64,000 nt of DNA from CAVVJA01 sp963779485 (GCA_963779485.1 CAVZYJ010000009.1:248001-312000); one strand, 5' to 3'; shown: positions 1-9,447, counted from the stretch's first letter. Notes: generated from the letters alone by a model not told the origin. Numbers and translations: made by a program.

Positions 1-17
1 CACTTACGAGCCGGTGC

Positions 18-75
18 GAGCAGGCGCGAGCAGGCTTGGGTGGGCGCGAGGATGACCGTCATTTGACGGTCATTT
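18..75 (+). repeat. 58-bp repeat, left copy, upstream of integrase 1
   Basis: The same sequence recurs in the same orientation at 32467-32524; over the best part (31-75 against 32480-32524) I count 39 of 45 identical bases. Positions 52-61 and 64-73 form a perfect 10-bp inverted repeat with a 2-bp centre. The same stretch can be read as two near-direct repeats, AC[C/G]GTCATTT, with an 11-bp period. It lies about 50 bp before the integrase start. It could be an integrase or excisionase arm site, an operator, or part of an element end. Confidence 0.7.
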
Positions 76-125
76 CTGGTGACCCAAAATGACCCAACGA
101 GCACGAAAACCCAGAGGACATCGCC

Positions 126-1271
126 ATGGCGTACGCGCAGCTTCGCAGCACGAGTGCCGGCACCTCGCGCTGGTACGCGATCTACTTCACCGCCGGCGGG
201 CGGCAGCGCAGCGGCGGTGGGTTCTTCACCAAACGGGACGCCGAACGCGCGGCGATCAAGCTCGAGCAGCGGGCGGCGGCAGGCGCGCTCGCCGATGCCT
301 CGCGCGGCAAGCTGACCTTCGCGGCGTACGTGGAGAAGTACTACTGGCCGGCGGCCCAGCACCTCGAGCCGACTACGCTGGCCGCGTACCGCTCGAACCT
401 GGACAGCCACTTCCTGCCGCACTTCGGCCGGATGCGGATGAGCAAGATCGTCGCCTCGTCGGTGCAGGCTTGGGTCAACGAGGTGTCGGCGGAGGTCGAG
501 GACTACGACGGCAACCGCAAGCCGCGGTTGAGTCCACGATCCGTACGCAAGTACCACACGTTCCTGCACGCGATCTTCGAGCGGGCGATCATCGACCAGG
601 TCGTCGCCCTCAACCCGTGCGCGCACACGGTGCTGCCGAAGTTCGTCAAGCAGCCGAAGAAGGCGATCACGCCGGAGCAGTTCGAGACGATGCTGGCCGA
701 GATCCCGCAGCGGTATCGCATCCTGGTGCTGGTGGCGATCGAGACCGGCGTCCGCTGGGGTGAGCTTGCGGCGCTGCGCCCGGTTGACATCGATCTGGAC
801 ACGGGCGAGATCCACGTCCGCCGCGTCGTGCTCGAGGTATCCAAGAAGATCACCGGCGCCGACAAGGTATGGAGCATCCGCGACTACCCCAAGGACAACG
901 AGCACCGCACGATCAGGATCGGCGACCAGCTCTGTCGGGACATCCGCGAGTACCTCATGGCCATGGGCAAGCGCGGCGAGGACCTGCTCTTCGCCACGAG
1001 CACGGGCTCGCCGGTCTCGCGCAACGTGTTCCGCACCCGGGTCTGGCTACCGGCGATCGAGCGCTCGGCGATCCGTCAACGAGTGCGCTTCCACGACCTG
1101 CGCGGCGCGCACGCCTCGTGGCTGCTCGCCGGCGGCGCCGACCTCAAGGCGGTGATGGACCGCCTCGGTCACAAGCAGATCCAGACCACCCAGCAGTACC
1201 TGGGCCGACTTCCAGACGCCGACGACCGCGCTCTTGCCGCCTTCGAAGCCGTCCGTCACCGCCGGTCCTGA
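126..1271 (+). CDS. int: Tyrosine site-specific recombinase (phage/ICE integrase)
   Basis: 381-residue integrase that would insert and excise the element by strand exchange through a covalent 3'-phosphotyrosine. An N-terminal arm-binding type region (about 1-60) with a GRQRSGGGFF motif precedes a SAM-like core-binding domain (about 63-165) and the catalytic domain. Visible catalytic residues are Arg210 (GVRWGEL), His323 and Arg326 (HDLRGAH), His349 (LGHK) and the nucleophile Tyr358 (QQYLG). The length is normal and the frame intact. ATG at 126 follows an AGAGGA-like site. The catalytic domain, including the HASWLLAGGADL segment, closely resembles the second integrase at 32801-34144, so both belong to one actinobacterial subfamily. 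With the excisionase-like gene at 5 kb and the relaxase at 5.4-9.4 kb it suggests an integrative conjugative element. Confidence 0.95.
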   Translation: MAYAQLRSTSAGTSRWYAIYFTAGGRQRSGGGFFTKRDAERAAIKLEQRAAAGALADASRGKLTFAAYVEKYYWPAAQHLEPTTLAAYRSNLDSHFLPHFGRMRMSKIVASSVQAWVNEVSAEVEDYDGNRKPRLSPRSVRKYHTFLHAIFERAIIDQVVALNPCAHTVLPKFVKQPKKAITPEQFETMLAEIPQRYRILVLVAIETGVRWGELAALRPVDIDLDTGEIHVRRVVLEVSKKITGADKVWSIRDYPKDNEHRTIRIGDQLCRDIREYLMAMGKRGEDLLFATSTGSPVSRNVFRTRVWLPAIERSAIRQRVRFHDLRGAHASWLLAGGADLKAVMDRLGHKQIQTTQQYLGRLPDADDRALAAFEAVRHRRS

Positions 1272-1281
1272 AGGCCCCGGC

Positions 1282-2094
1282 TCAGGCCCGACGCTTGATG
1301 TCGGCCCGGGCCCGCTCGATGTCGAACTCTGCCGGATGCCAGTCGACCGGAAGCCAGTCGCGAGCGTGGTGTGCGTCGTCGAACTGCTCGGGCAGCAACG
1401 TATGGTCATAGCCGCTCTCGACCCACTCGGCCACCGCGGCGTAGCCGCCTATGCCACCGACGTCCTCGGGCGGACAGGCTCGCTTGCCGGTCAGCAGCTG
1501 CACCTCGCTCGGCGGCTGCGGAAGCACCTTCTCGACCTTGAGCACATGATTCCAGCCGTCGCCGAAGTCGTACTCGTACCAGAAGTCCGTCGCCGACGTC
1601 GGCGATCACTTGGTCGAGCCGAACCTGGTCCTCGACGATCCCCTCTTCACCCTCGTCCAGATCCAACTCGGTGATGAAGTAGGCCGCGTTGTGGTCCGCG
1701 CCCGTACGAAAGCGATGCAGATGAGAGTCGGACCACCCCATTGCGCCCTGGATCACGGAGTGCAGTTCGTTGAGAGTCAAGTCTCCGGGCAGTACCAAGC
1801 GACGCCAGACTGGCGGCTTGGCAAACCGGAGATCAGTCGGACCTGGAACCCGCGCACCTTCCGAGGTTTGTGGAGCAGCGTAGGTGTTCGTGGCGCACGC
1901 AGGTCGCTCAGCCAGGCGGCGCTCCGCTGGTCCAGCAACGTCGTCATCAGTTCGCGCTGCTCCTGCAAGGACATACCGGATACAAGCCGGTTGATCAGCT
2001 CTGCGGGATCATCGGACGGCACTGACCGAGTGAAGCACACGGGCGACGGTCGACCTTCTCCGCGCGAGACACAAGGCGGCGAGTTGGGAACCAC
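1282..2094 (-). pseudogene. pRiA4b ORF-3-like protein, broken by two frameshifts
   Basis: Three adjoining reading frames together give the plasmid pRiA4b ORF-3 family (PF07929). The recognisable pieces are GFQVRL, then FAKPPVWRRL and LTLNELHSVIQGAMGW, then FWYEYDFGDGWNH and the C-terminus through VGGIGGYAAVAEWV. One frame change is near 1827, where a base seems to be missing between CTG and ATC; a second is near 1580, where one extra base precedes TTCTGG. The function of the family is unknown; it is common on mobile elements. It converges on the integrase, 11 bp from its stop. Two clean single-base slips in an otherwise well-conserved sequence leave open sequencing error against recent inactivation. 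Confidence 0.8.
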
Positions 2095-2095
2095 G

Positions 2096-2118
2096 ACGGG
2101 AATAGGGCACTTTCCCGT
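2096..2118 (+). promoter_or_regulatory. Inverted repeat upstream of abiEi, possible operator
   Basis: ACGGGAA at 2096-2102 and its exact complement TTCCCGT at 2112-2118 are separated by 9 bp and end 60 bp before the abiEi start. AbiEi antitoxins are known to autoregulate by binding inverted repeats upstream of their operon, so this is the natural operator candidate. The link is by position only. Confidence 0.45.
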
Positions 2119-2177
2119 ACTGACTTGTTGGCAGGTAGAGAACTTTCACGTATCGTCTTGCAGGAAAGGAGGATGCC

Positions 2178-2885
2178 ATGACCAGCTCCGCCACGGGCTT
2201 GCGCGACAGGACCACGCCGCTGCGTGAGCGTGAGCGCATCGTGCGTTCCCGCAACCGGTTCTGGCGTCCTGAGGAGATCGCGGGCGCAACGTCGACCAAG
2301 AAGCATCTCCTGGCCGACCTCGTCGCCGAGGGCGACCTGCGCCGTGTCCGGCGCGGCCTGTATTGGCGCGGCACCAAGTCACCGCTGGGTATGAGCCCGC
2401 CCCCGACCGATGCGCTCGTTCGCGAGCTGGCGCCGGGCCCCGGGGTCGGGCCGGCCGGCCTGTACGCAGCCAACCTGCTGCGCCTGTCGACGCAGGTGCC
2501 ACGCCGGGCCGAGATTGCGGTCCCGACCCGCGCCCCGGAGGGCGTCGGCAGCGTCAAGTTCGCTGCACGGCCGGCCCGCACGGGCCGCGTGAAGGCGGGC
2601 CTCAACCCCATCGAGGTGGCGCTGCTCGAGGTTCTCGAATCCTGGGAGCGCGCTGTCGAGGTTCCACCCGCCGAAGCATGGAGGCGGCTGCGCGACCTTC
2701 TGGTCTCCGGGCAGGCTCGGGCGGATCGGGTGGCGCGTGCCTCGCAGACCGAGCCGGGCCAGGTCCGTGCGCGGCTGCGCCGGCTGCTTCGATTCGCCGA
2801 CCGTCCGGATCTCGCCGAGAAGGTGCCCGAACCGGACGAGCGCACGACCGCTGAGGCCATTCGAGCGCTTCGGGATGTCTCGTGA
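2178..2885 (+). CDS. abiEi: AbiEi-like antitoxin / transcriptional regulator
   Basis: 235-residue protein with an N-terminal winged-helix region (about 20-70; RSRNRFWRPEEIAGA then LVAEGDLRRVRRGLYWRG), the signature of the AbiEi antitoxin N-terminus. The rest (about 90-235) fits the AbiEi C-terminal antitoxin region. In this type IV system the antitoxin represses its own operon and counters the nucleotidyltransferase toxin without a stable complex. ATG at 2178 is preceded by a strong AAGGAGG at about 2165. Its TGA overlaps the GTG of the next gene by 4 bp (GTGA), typical of translational coupling. An inverted repeat lies 60 bp upstream. Confidence 0.85.
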   Translation: MTSSATGLRDRTTPLRERERIVRSRNRFWRPEEIAGATSTKKHLLADLVAEGDLRRVRRGLYWRGTKSPLGMSPPPTDALVRELAPGPGVGPAGLYAANLLRLSTQVPRRAEIAVPTRAPEGVGSVKFAARPARTGRVKAGLNPIEVALLEVLESWERAVEVPPAEAWRRLRDLLVSGQARADRVARASQTEPGQVRARLRRLLRFADRPDLAEKVPEPDERTTAEAIRALRDVS

Positions 2886-3883
2886 CGAATCCTGAAGCGA
2901 GACGTTGGCGGGACGCCGAGCCTGAACAGTTCGCTGCGGCGATCCTCGCCGCCGCCGAGCAGCTCGGCGTCCTGCCTCTCGCGGTCGAGAAGGACTACTG
3001 GGTCTGCGAAGCGCTCCGAGCCATCACCCTGTCGCATCCAGGCGAGGTGATCTTCAAAGGAGGGACGAGCCTGGAGAAGCTGCGCATCATCAAGCGTTTC
3101 TCCGAGGACCTCGATCTCCTGGTCGTCGGTGCGTATCCCTCGGACAACGCGACCAAGAACGCGTTGAAGGCGATGCTGAACAGCGCCGCCGCAGCGTCGC
3201 TGGGGGAACCCAGCGACGTGAAGAGTGGCGGCAAGCAAGGCACGTACTGGCGACGCGGGTACCTGGTTCCCCCGCTGGTTCACTCGGTCACCACCACCGG
3301 CGCGATCGCCGATGCTTCGGCGATCTTGGTCGAACTGGGCCAGTCGGGCGGCCCCAACCCGTCAAGCGAGCGGCCCGTGCAATCGCTGCTCGCACGTCAG
3401 CTCGCTGACGCGGGCTTCGACACGTCCACGCGGCCCGACCTGGCCACGTTTGAGGTGGCGATCCTGCACCCCGCGCGAACATTGATCGAAAAGCTGCTCC
3501 GCGTTGACAAGCTCACCCAGGTCGAAAGCCCGCAGCAGAACGCGCGAGACTGGCCGCGAGCGGGCCGCCAGTTCTACGACATCTGGGCGCTGCTCGGTGA
3601 AGATGAGGTCGTTCGGCTTCTACGGGATCGGCAGCTCGTCGCGGAGATCCTCAGCAGCTGCTACGAGGTCTCGGAGTCATTCAGGAACCCTGACCTTCCC
3701 GTCCCGTCAGGTGGGTTCGCTGCCTCAGCGGCCTTCGATCCGGGCGGCTCGCTCGCCGCGCCGCTCCGAGCAGAGCACGACGCGGCGATGCGCGACCTCT
3801 ATTACGGGGCCGATACTCGACCGACCTTCGATGATGTCATCGCCAGAGTGCGAGAGCACGCGGGCGACCTGGACATCGGCTAG
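2882..3883 (+). CDS. abiEii: AbiEii/AbiGii-family nucleotidyltransferase toxin
   Basis: 333-residue nucleotidyltransferase-fold toxin. The Pol-beta type core is visible as FKGGTSLEK (residues 58-66) followed by SEDLDLL, with the metal-binding acidic pair Asp76 and Asp78; an EKDYW motif at 37-41 is also typical. AbiEii toxins transfer nucleotides to tRNA or another target and cause reversible growth arrest or abortive infection. GTG start at 2882 overlaps the antitoxin stop, so the two form one operon. The gene is intact, of usual length, and its stop overlaps that of the convergent DUF3024 gene. Carriage on an integrative element fits roles in phage defence or element maintenance. Confidence 0.88.
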   Translation: MTNPEARRWRDAEPEQFAAAILAAAEQLGVLPLAVEKDYWVCEALRAITLSHPGEVIFKGGTSLEKLRIIKRFSEDLDLLVVGAYPSDNATKNALKAMLNSAAAASLGEPSDVKSGGKQGTYWRRGYLVPPLVHSVTTTGAIADASAILVELGQSGGPNPSSERPVQSLLARQLADAGFDTSTRPDLATFEVAILHPARTLIEKLLRVDKLTQVESPQQNARDWPRAGRQFYDIWALLGEDEVVRLLRDRQLVAEILSSCYEVSESFRNPDLPVPSGGFAASAAFDPGGSLAAPLRAEHDAAMRDLYYGADTRPTFDDVIARVREHAGDLDIG

Positions 3884-4212
3884 CCCCAGAAGATTGGGTC
3901 GGCGTGGCTGTCGAGGTAGTCGAGGAGGACCTGGACCTTCGTCGTCGGTCGCTTGCGGTCGTACTCGTGAAACTTGAGGTTCCGATCTCGCCAGTAGAGC
4001 GACCACAGTCCGGTCGCTGCTGTGTAGCGCAGGCGCGCGATCGGGAAGCGGGTGTGCTCGCCGCGCCCGTCCCAGGGCGGTCGCACCTCGACGATCGTGA
4101 CGTGCCGCGGCTCGACGTCGGCCTCTACCTTCAGCTCTGCCCATAGTTCCTTCGGCACGCGCTGCTCGGCCCATCGTCGGATACGGAACAGGTCGGTCTC
4201 CGGGATCGCCAC
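3880..4212 (-). CDS. DUF3024 family protein
   Basis: 110 residues matching DUF3024 (PF11225) over its whole length: an N-terminal helix with RIRRWAEQRVP, the VTIVEVRPPW strand, FPIARLRY, LWSLYWRDRNLKFHEY and the terminal DPIFWG. Function is unknown in the family; the small soluble fold is common in Actinobacteria. It converges with the AbiEii gene with overlapping stops and is transcribed away from the metallophosphoesterase at 4333. No frame problem. Start ATG at 4212. Confidence 0.85.
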   Translation of the reverse strand: MAIPETDLFRIRRWAEQRVPKELWAELKVEADVEPRHVTIVEVRPPWDGRGEHTRFPIARLRYTAATGLWSLYWRDRNLKFHEYDRKRPTTKVQVLLDYLDSHADPIFWG

Positions 4213-4332
4213 CGGTTCAGGCTAGAGGTCGATGCCGGTGACGATGTTGGTGTCGCCGTGGCGGGCAGCCTCATCACGTTTCGACTTGCGGGGATCTTGT
4301 AACGGATTCGACGCGCAAGGGATCGTTGGGGG

Positions 4333-4947
4333 ATGCGGCACTTCACGTCGGACACCCATTACGGGCACGCGAACGTCATCAAGTTCTGCGACCGCCCGTA
4401 CGCTGACGTGCACCACATGAACGTCGATCTGGTGAACCGTGCCGCGGGGATGCTCGGCCCGGACGACGAGCTGTGGCATCTCGGAGACGTTGCGCTCGGC
4501 TACCTCAACTCCTCGCTGACCAACCTCGCGCGAGTCCCCGGCCAGGTGACGCTCGTCGCCGGCAATCACGACCGCTGCCACCCGTACAACGGTCGCAGGG
4601 GCGAGCGGTTCGTCGAGGTGTACCGCGAACGCTGTCAGCTTCGCGATCTGGTTCTGGCCAACACGAGGCTGATGCTCGCGAACGGCGTCGAGGTTCAGGT
4701 GTCGCACTTTCCGTTCGCTGAGACCGAAGCGGTGGCGACCTCGCGGCCGGACAAGTTTAGGCAGTGGCGACCGGTCGATGAGGGGACGTGGCTGCTATGC
4801 GGGCACATCCACGAGAAATGGCGCCAACGCGGCCGAGCCATCAACGTCGGCGTGGACGCCTGGGGCGGCTCTCCGGTGAGTGAGGAAGCGATCATCGACC
4901 TGATCGACGCCGGCCCGCAGAGCCGTGCCCCGCTGCCGTGGCAATAG
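4333..4947 (+). CDS. Calcineurin-like metallophosphoesterase
   Basis: 204-residue phosphoesterase with the metal ligands of the family in order: FTSDTHYGHAN (D-x-H, residues 4-14), WHLGDVALG (G-D), VAGNHDR (G-N-H-D), SHFPF, and GHIHEKW (G-H-x-H near 155). It should bind two divalent metals and hydrolyse a phosphomono- or diester; the substrate cannot be told from sequence. The short form matches the phage and plasmid-borne metallophosphatases often found on mobile elements. It stands alone between DUF3024 and the excisionase-like gene. Confidence 0.9.
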   Translation: MRHFTSDTHYGHANVIKFCDRPYADVHHMNVDLVNRAAGMLGPDDELWHLGDVALGYLNSSLTNLARVPGQVTLVAGNHDRCHPYNGRRGERFVEVYRERCQLRDLVLANTRLMLANGVEVQVSHFPFAETEAVATSRPDKFRQWRPVDEGTWLLCGHIHEKWRQRGRAINVGVDAWGGSPVSEEAIIDLIDAGPQSRAPLPWQ

Positions 4948-4959
4948 TCGAAACGGCTC

Positions 4960-5181
4960 TCACAGGCCGGGGTCGGTAACGGTGTTGGCGTCGATGAAGG
5001 CATCGACGTCGGGCGGACGGAAGCGCAGCTGGCGAGCGATGCGGATCGCCAGCAGCCGACCGTCCCGTACCTGGTCGTAGATGAAGTCCTTCGAGACGCC
5101 GAGGTAGGCGCACAGGTCCTCGACCGTCATAAGCCGCTCGGCGGTCTGAATGGTGAATGGGCGGTTCTCGGTGGTCGTCAT
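4960..5181 (-). CDS. xis: Small excisionase-like helix-turn-helix protein
   Basis: 73 residues, essentially one MerR/AlpA-type winged HTH: RLMTVEDLCAYLGVSKDFIY followed by an RDGRLLAIRIARQLRFR wing and DVDAFI. The start at 5181 is chosen because AGGAG is correctly spaced before ATG and homology begins there; an upstream open frame to 5439 has no family likeness. Proteins of this type act as recombination directionality factors or element regulators. It lies between the relaxase gene and the integrase region, the usual partner of a tyrosine integrase, though about 4 kb from it. A plain repressor role is possible. Confidence 0.75.
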   Translation of the reverse strand: MTTTENRPFTIQTAERLMTVEDLCAYLGVSKDFIYDQVRDGRLLAIRIARQLRFRPPDVDAFIDANTVTDPGL

Positions 5182-5445
5182 GATGCGGCTCCTCGGAGGC
5201 CTCCTCGAATGCGGGCACGGTCCTGCGCCCGTACCGGAGTAGATCAAGCACCTATGCCACGGTCCGTACGCCAGCGAGGTGTCAGGGCAATCGCGGCTGG
5301 ATTTCGTCCGCGCTCGGTGCCCGTGGCGTATGACGGTCGATGCCGGCGGGACGACGGGAACGCGGCGCCCGCCCAAGCCGCGATTGACGAAATTCCGGCA
5401 CGGTGGAACCCCGAAGACCTCTCCGCGCAGCACCGCCACCGTGTG

Positions 5446-8400
5446 TCAACGGCGGGGGCCGGGTCGCGGCTGCGATCCGAAGGTGCGCGCGTAGTCGGGC
5501 GGCGGCGCCGACGAAGCCAGAGGTGGCGGCTCGTACGGACGCCGGATGGTGGGCGCGGGCGGCGCATCCTTCCCGGCGGTCGATCTCGATGTCTCCTGCG
5601 TGGTGCTTGTCGCGGGCGGGCGATCACCGATGGCGTCGACGAGCCGGTACGCCAACGCCGACGCGGGTTGATCGATCGGCAGCGGCTGCGCCGTGGCGAT
5701 GCGATGCAGGTCGGCGGTGCGCAAGCCCTCGCGGTCGGCGATGTAGAGCTGCTGGGCCAGGGTTGGCCAGTGCGGGTCGGCGGTGATGCCGGGGTGGAGC
5801 GACTCGCCGAGTTGGGCGATCCGGGCGTCGGCCTTCGCGGGCATCGCCCCGGCGTCGCTGACGCGGCGGTCGAGCCGGTGTTGCTTGTAGCCGTTCTTGA
5901 CGCCCGACGCGGGCGGGCCGGTCGGGCGCAGGTCGGTGTCGGCGACCTCGTGGGCGGCGCGCCAGATCGCCAGGTCGCGGGTGAGGTCCGGGTCGTGCAG
6001 CGTCGGGACGGCCCACGCGGGCGCGCTCTGTTCGGTCCACGTGCTGGCGCCTGCGCGGACCACAGCCCCGTGGCGTTCGATGAGTTCGGCGCGTCGGTCG
6101 AAGTAGCGGCGCCAGAAGTCGTCCTCGTCGAGTTGGCGCGGCACCGCTGGCAGCCACGGCAGCGGCCCGCTGCCGCGGTCGCTGAGCTCGAGCCGGTTGG
6201 CAAGGACTGCGGCAAGGTCACGGGAGTGGTCGTAGCGGACGAGCAACGCTTCGTCCCGCAGCACCTGGCCGGGCTCGTCACCGTTGAGCGCCACCCGCTG
6301 CAACTGGGCGTACAGGACGGGCCAGGCCGGCCAGTCGCTGATCCCAGGGACGGCCCCCTCCGCCTGCTCGGCAATGGCCGCCATGCCGGCTTCGCCAAGG
6401 ATGGATTCTCCGGCCACGGTGAGAGCGTCGAGGTATTCGGCGCACGCCTTGCGCAGCAGCGGGACGGGCTCACGCTCCTGCCGGCGGATAGTGGTGGCCG
6501 AGACGGCGGAGTCGCCCCGCTCGATCACCCTGGTGAGCACCTCGACTGCGGTGGACGGCCGTTGTGCCTCGATGGTCATGACGGCGTCCTCGCCCGGGAC
6601 GGTGACCTCGAGGTAGAGGTGGTTCTCGCGCCGGCCGCGGGTGACCGCTACGTAGAGCAGTTGCCGGGATTCAGTTCCGGTCAGGACAGTGTGGCTGGTG
6701 TCGACGGTCTGCCCCTGCGCGCCGTGGACGGTGGTGGCGTAGCCGAGCTGGACGTGCTCGGCGACGTAGTCGGCCGGCAGCGTGACCCGCTGCTGCGAGC
6801 GGGAATGCCGCACGTCGAGCGCGCCGTCGACCCGGACCGAGGTGACGGTCCACCGGTCGCCGTTCGCGACGAAGTCGGTGTCCGAGAGCGCAAGGCGACG
6901 GTCGTTGCGGCGGGTGATGATCACGTCACCCTCGCTGACTATCGTGCCGTCGGCGAGCGTGACCCGGCGCTCGGCCGGTACTGCGGCTGCGGCCAGCCGA
7001 GCGGCTTGGGCGCGGAGGTTCAACTCCCGGACCTGGGCGTTGGTGGATGCGATCAGCAGCGTGTCCAGCCCCGCTGCGCGGTCGGCGACCCATGCCACGA
7101 ACGCCTGGTCGGCGGTCGTGGTGACTTCGCCGACATGGATCCGGCCGTGGTCGAGGTAGTAACCGAGGCCGGTCGGGTCGCTACGGCGCAGGGCCAGGGA
7201 GGCGGCGGCTTCGGCGCGGTTCGGGCGGCCGTCCGGATGGCTGAACCGGCGCACCTCGGCGAGGGTGACGGCGCCGTGGGTGCGCTCGATGTCGTGAAGC
7301 ACCCCGCCGGCGCCGACCGCGGCGAGCTGCCGGTCGTCGCCGACAAGCCGTACCGACGCGTCGCGCTTGCCTGCGTAGTCGACGACGGTAGCGAGGTCCA
7401 GCGTGCCTGCCATGCCCGCCTCGTCGACGATCAGCAGACTGCCGGGACCGATCCTGTTGACCCAGTCGGGGATGGCGGTCCCTGTCCGGAGTGCGTGGAC
7501 GAGCTTGGCGAGTGTGTCGGTTGCGGCGACGCTGTCGCCGAGTTCCTCACGCAGGACGCGGGCCGCCGCGGCGGTCGGGGCGAGGCCGATGGCGGTGTGG
7601 CCGTCGGCGGCCCAGGCGGTCGCGAGGGTGCGGAGCGTGGCGGTCTTGCCGCTGCCCGCGGGGGCCAGGGCCAGTTGAACCTGCGCGCCGGAGGTGGCGA
7701 GCTGCCGAACCATCTCGGCCTGGTCCGGGCCGAGCCGGACGCCGTTGGCGACGGCCTCCAGCAGCGCTAGGTCGACGGTCTCCGGGGCGATCATGCAGAA
7801 ATTCCAATACCCGGCCCCCTCCAGCACTACGTGCTCAGCGTCCAGGACGGCGGGGGAGGTGTAACGGCGAGACCCAGCCACCTCGTACACCGAGGCGCCG
7901 TCTCGACGGCGCAGCTGGTTCGGCTCGTCGATGCTCGGCGGGACGGTGAGCAGTACTGAGCAGGCGGCCGACAGTGCGCGCTCGGTTACCCGATCGACGA
8001 GAAAGTCTGGCACGGCGGCAAGGCAGCGACATACGCGCTCCGCCTCGGCGCGGACGTGGTGCTCCTGCCACGTCGCCCGGGTCGCCTGCACCGTCTCGAT
8101 CACGATCTCGGCGAGCTGGTCGACGTCGACCGCAGTGGGGGCCGTCGTGTGGCCGGTGACCCGCCGTACGAGCGCTTCGACCTGGTCCTGGCCACGGAGG
8201 ACCTCGGCGGCTTCCGCTTGCCAGGTGCGCCGTTGCTCGGCCTCCGACCGCGGTTCGTGCTTCCGGTCCCGCGTCGAGAGTGTCGCCTGCTGTGCCAGCT
8301 CCGCCCGCTCGATTGTGGTCGGTGGGCGACCGTGCTCGTCTTGGAAGCGCCGCGTCAGGGCTGCGACTTCCGTCTCGATGTCGGCCCGGCGCGACGACCA

Positions 8401-9447
8401 GGCCCGCAGCAACTCGGGCGGGAGTCCGGCGATCTCGCGGACCTCGCGCCTGCCGTCGCCCGCGTCGCCGCGCTCGGCGAACCGCACCCCGACCCGTTCG
8501 ATCAGCAGCGCTTCGAGGCGGGTGTTGTAGTGCTCGGACGCGGCGACCTTGTTCCTGTACAGCGCTCGTCCGTCCAGCGACAGCCAACGCCCGTCCGGGG
8601 TGCAGACCTTGTTGCTAACCGCGACGTGCGTGTGCAGGTCCGGGTCGCCGGCGCGCGAGTCGCGGTGGGTGAACGCGGCCGCGATCAGCCCGGTCGTGTC
8701 GACCTGGGCGACGCCGTCGGTGCCGCGGCGCGTGTAGGCGGCGTGCTTCTCCAGCCATGCGATCGTGTCCCGCACCGCCTCGTCGTGACACTCGGCAATG
8801 TTCGCAGCCAGCTCGCGCGGCGCGATCGCCCACAGCGCTGACACGCTCTTGACCGGTGAGAACGTCAGGTCGTAACCCGCGACCGGCATCGGCGCCGGCC
8901 GGGAGATCCGGGCCAGGTAACCGGTGAACTCGTGGGCGTCCAGCGGGTCGCGGTGGTGCTCCGTGCGGAACCACTCGCGACCCAGTTCGCTGCGGATTCG
9001 CGCCCGGACGGCGTTCGGAATCGCCGCATCATTGCGCACATCGCGTGCGGTGTTGAACTCGCGGTACCGCGCGGCGAGCGCGGCGTGGAAGTCGTTCGGC
9101 TCGTACAGGTGGTACGCGTGGCCGAGCTTGGTCGCCGCGTCTTGGACGCGGTGTGACGCACCCTCGCGCGCCAGCTGCCGGATGATCGCCCGGTCGTTCG
9201 GGTGGCGCCCGAGCCCGAACAGCGCGCACATCTGCTCCTCGGTCACCTTGCCGGCGACGACCGTCTCGGGCAGCTGGCCGGTGAATGAGCCGAGTCCGGA
9301 GCCGAGCCAGACGCCCGGCGACTCGCCCTTCTGCTCGTAGTACTCGCCGAGCGACCCGCGCCCGCGATGCGTGTCGTCGGCGGCCGCCACCTGCCGCGTC
9401 AGGTACGTATACCCGTCGCCGGCCGACAGCTTGTGCAGGCTCATCAC
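5446..9447 (-). CDS. traA: MobF-family conjugative relaxase with TraI/RecD-type helicase
   Basis: 1333-residue relaxase-helicase. The N-terminal TrwC-type relaxase (about 1-330) has candidate nicking tyrosines Tyr13 and Tyr15 and the three-histidine metal motif HRDSRAGDPDLHTH (261-274). The C-terminal half is a superfamily 1 helicase with Walker A APAGSGKTATL (about 595), Walker B LIVDEAGMAG (about 675), TTVHGAQGQTVD and YVAVTRGR. It would nick oriT, stay covalently attached to the transferred strand and unwind it. The frame is open for 4 kb, in contrast to many broken neighbours. No type IV secretion or TraB-like FtsK pump is visible in the window, so transfer needs genes further left or in trans. 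A hairpin just upstream of its start could belong to oriT. Confidence 0.93.
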   Translation of the reverse strand: MMSLHKLSAGDGYTYLTRQVAAADDTHRGRGSLGEYYEQKGESPGVWLGSGLGSFTGQLPETVVAGKVTEEQMCALFGLGRHPNDRAIIRQLAREGASHRVQDAATKLGHAYHLYEPNDFHAALAARYREFNTARDVRNDAAIPNAVRARIRSELGREWFRTEHHRDPLDAHEFTGYLARISRPAPMPVAGYDLTFSPVKSVSALWAIAPRELAANIAECHDEAVRDTIAWLEKHAAYTRRGTDGVAQVDTTGLIAAAFTHRDSRAGDPDLHTHVAVSNKVCTPDGRWLSLDGRALYRNKVAASEHYNTRLEALLIERVGVRFAERGDAGDGRREVREIAGLPPELLRAWSSRRADIETEVAALTRRFQDEHGRPPTTIERAELAQQATLSTRDRKHEPRSEAEQRRTWQAEAAEVLRGQDQVEALVRRVTGHTTAPTAVDVDQLAEIVIETVQATRATWQEHHVRAEAERVCRCLAAVPDFLVDRVTERALSAACSVLLTVPPSIDEPNQLRRRDGASVYEVAGSRRYTSPAVLDAEHVVLEGAGYWNFCMIAPETVDLALLEAVANGVRLGPDQAEMVRQLATSGAQVQLALAPAGSGKTATLRTLATAWAADGHTAIGLAPTAAAARVLREELGDSVAATDTLAKLVHALRTGTAIPDWVNRIGPGSLLIVDEAGMAGTLDLATVVDYAGKRDASVRLVGDDRQLAAVGAGGVLHDIERTHGAVTLAEVRRFSHPDGRPNRAEAAASLALRRSDPTGLGYYLDHGRIHVGEVTTTADQAFVAWVADRAAGLDTLLIASTNAQVRELNLRAQAARLAAAAVPAERRVTLADGTIVSEGDVIITRRNDRRLALSDTDFVANGDRWTVTSVRVDGALDVRHSRSQQRVTLPADYVAEHVQLGYATTVHGAQGQTVDTSHTVLTGTESRQLLYVAVTRGRRENHLYLEVTVPGEDAVMTIEAQRPSTAVEVLTRVIERGDSAVSATTIRRQEREPVPLLRKACAEYLDALTVAGESILGEAGMAAIAEQAEGAVPGISDWPAWPVLYAQLQRVALNGDEPGQVLRDEALLVRYDHSRDLAAVLANRLELSDRGSGPLPWLPAVPRQLDEDDFWRRYFDRRAELIERHGAVVRAGASTWTEQSAPAWAVPTLHDPDLTRDLAIWRAAHEVADTDLRPTGPPASGVKNGYKQHRLDRRVSDAGAMPAKADARIAQLGESLHPGITADPHWPTLAQQLYIADREGLRTADLHRIATAQPLPIDQPASALAYRLVDAIGDRPPATSTTQETSRSTAGKDAPPAPTIRRPYEPPPLASSAPPPDYARTFGSQPRPGPRR

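Noticed and set aside
2009..3283. Long minus-strand open frame across the abiE genes
   Set aside because: Ser/Arg-rich antisense shadow of the clearly coding AbiEi and AbiEii frames.
5209..7770. Long plus-strand open frame of 853 codons
   Set aside because: It is antisense to the relaxase-helicase gene and has the Val/Gly/Arg-rich bias of a GC-driven shadow frame, with no family motif.
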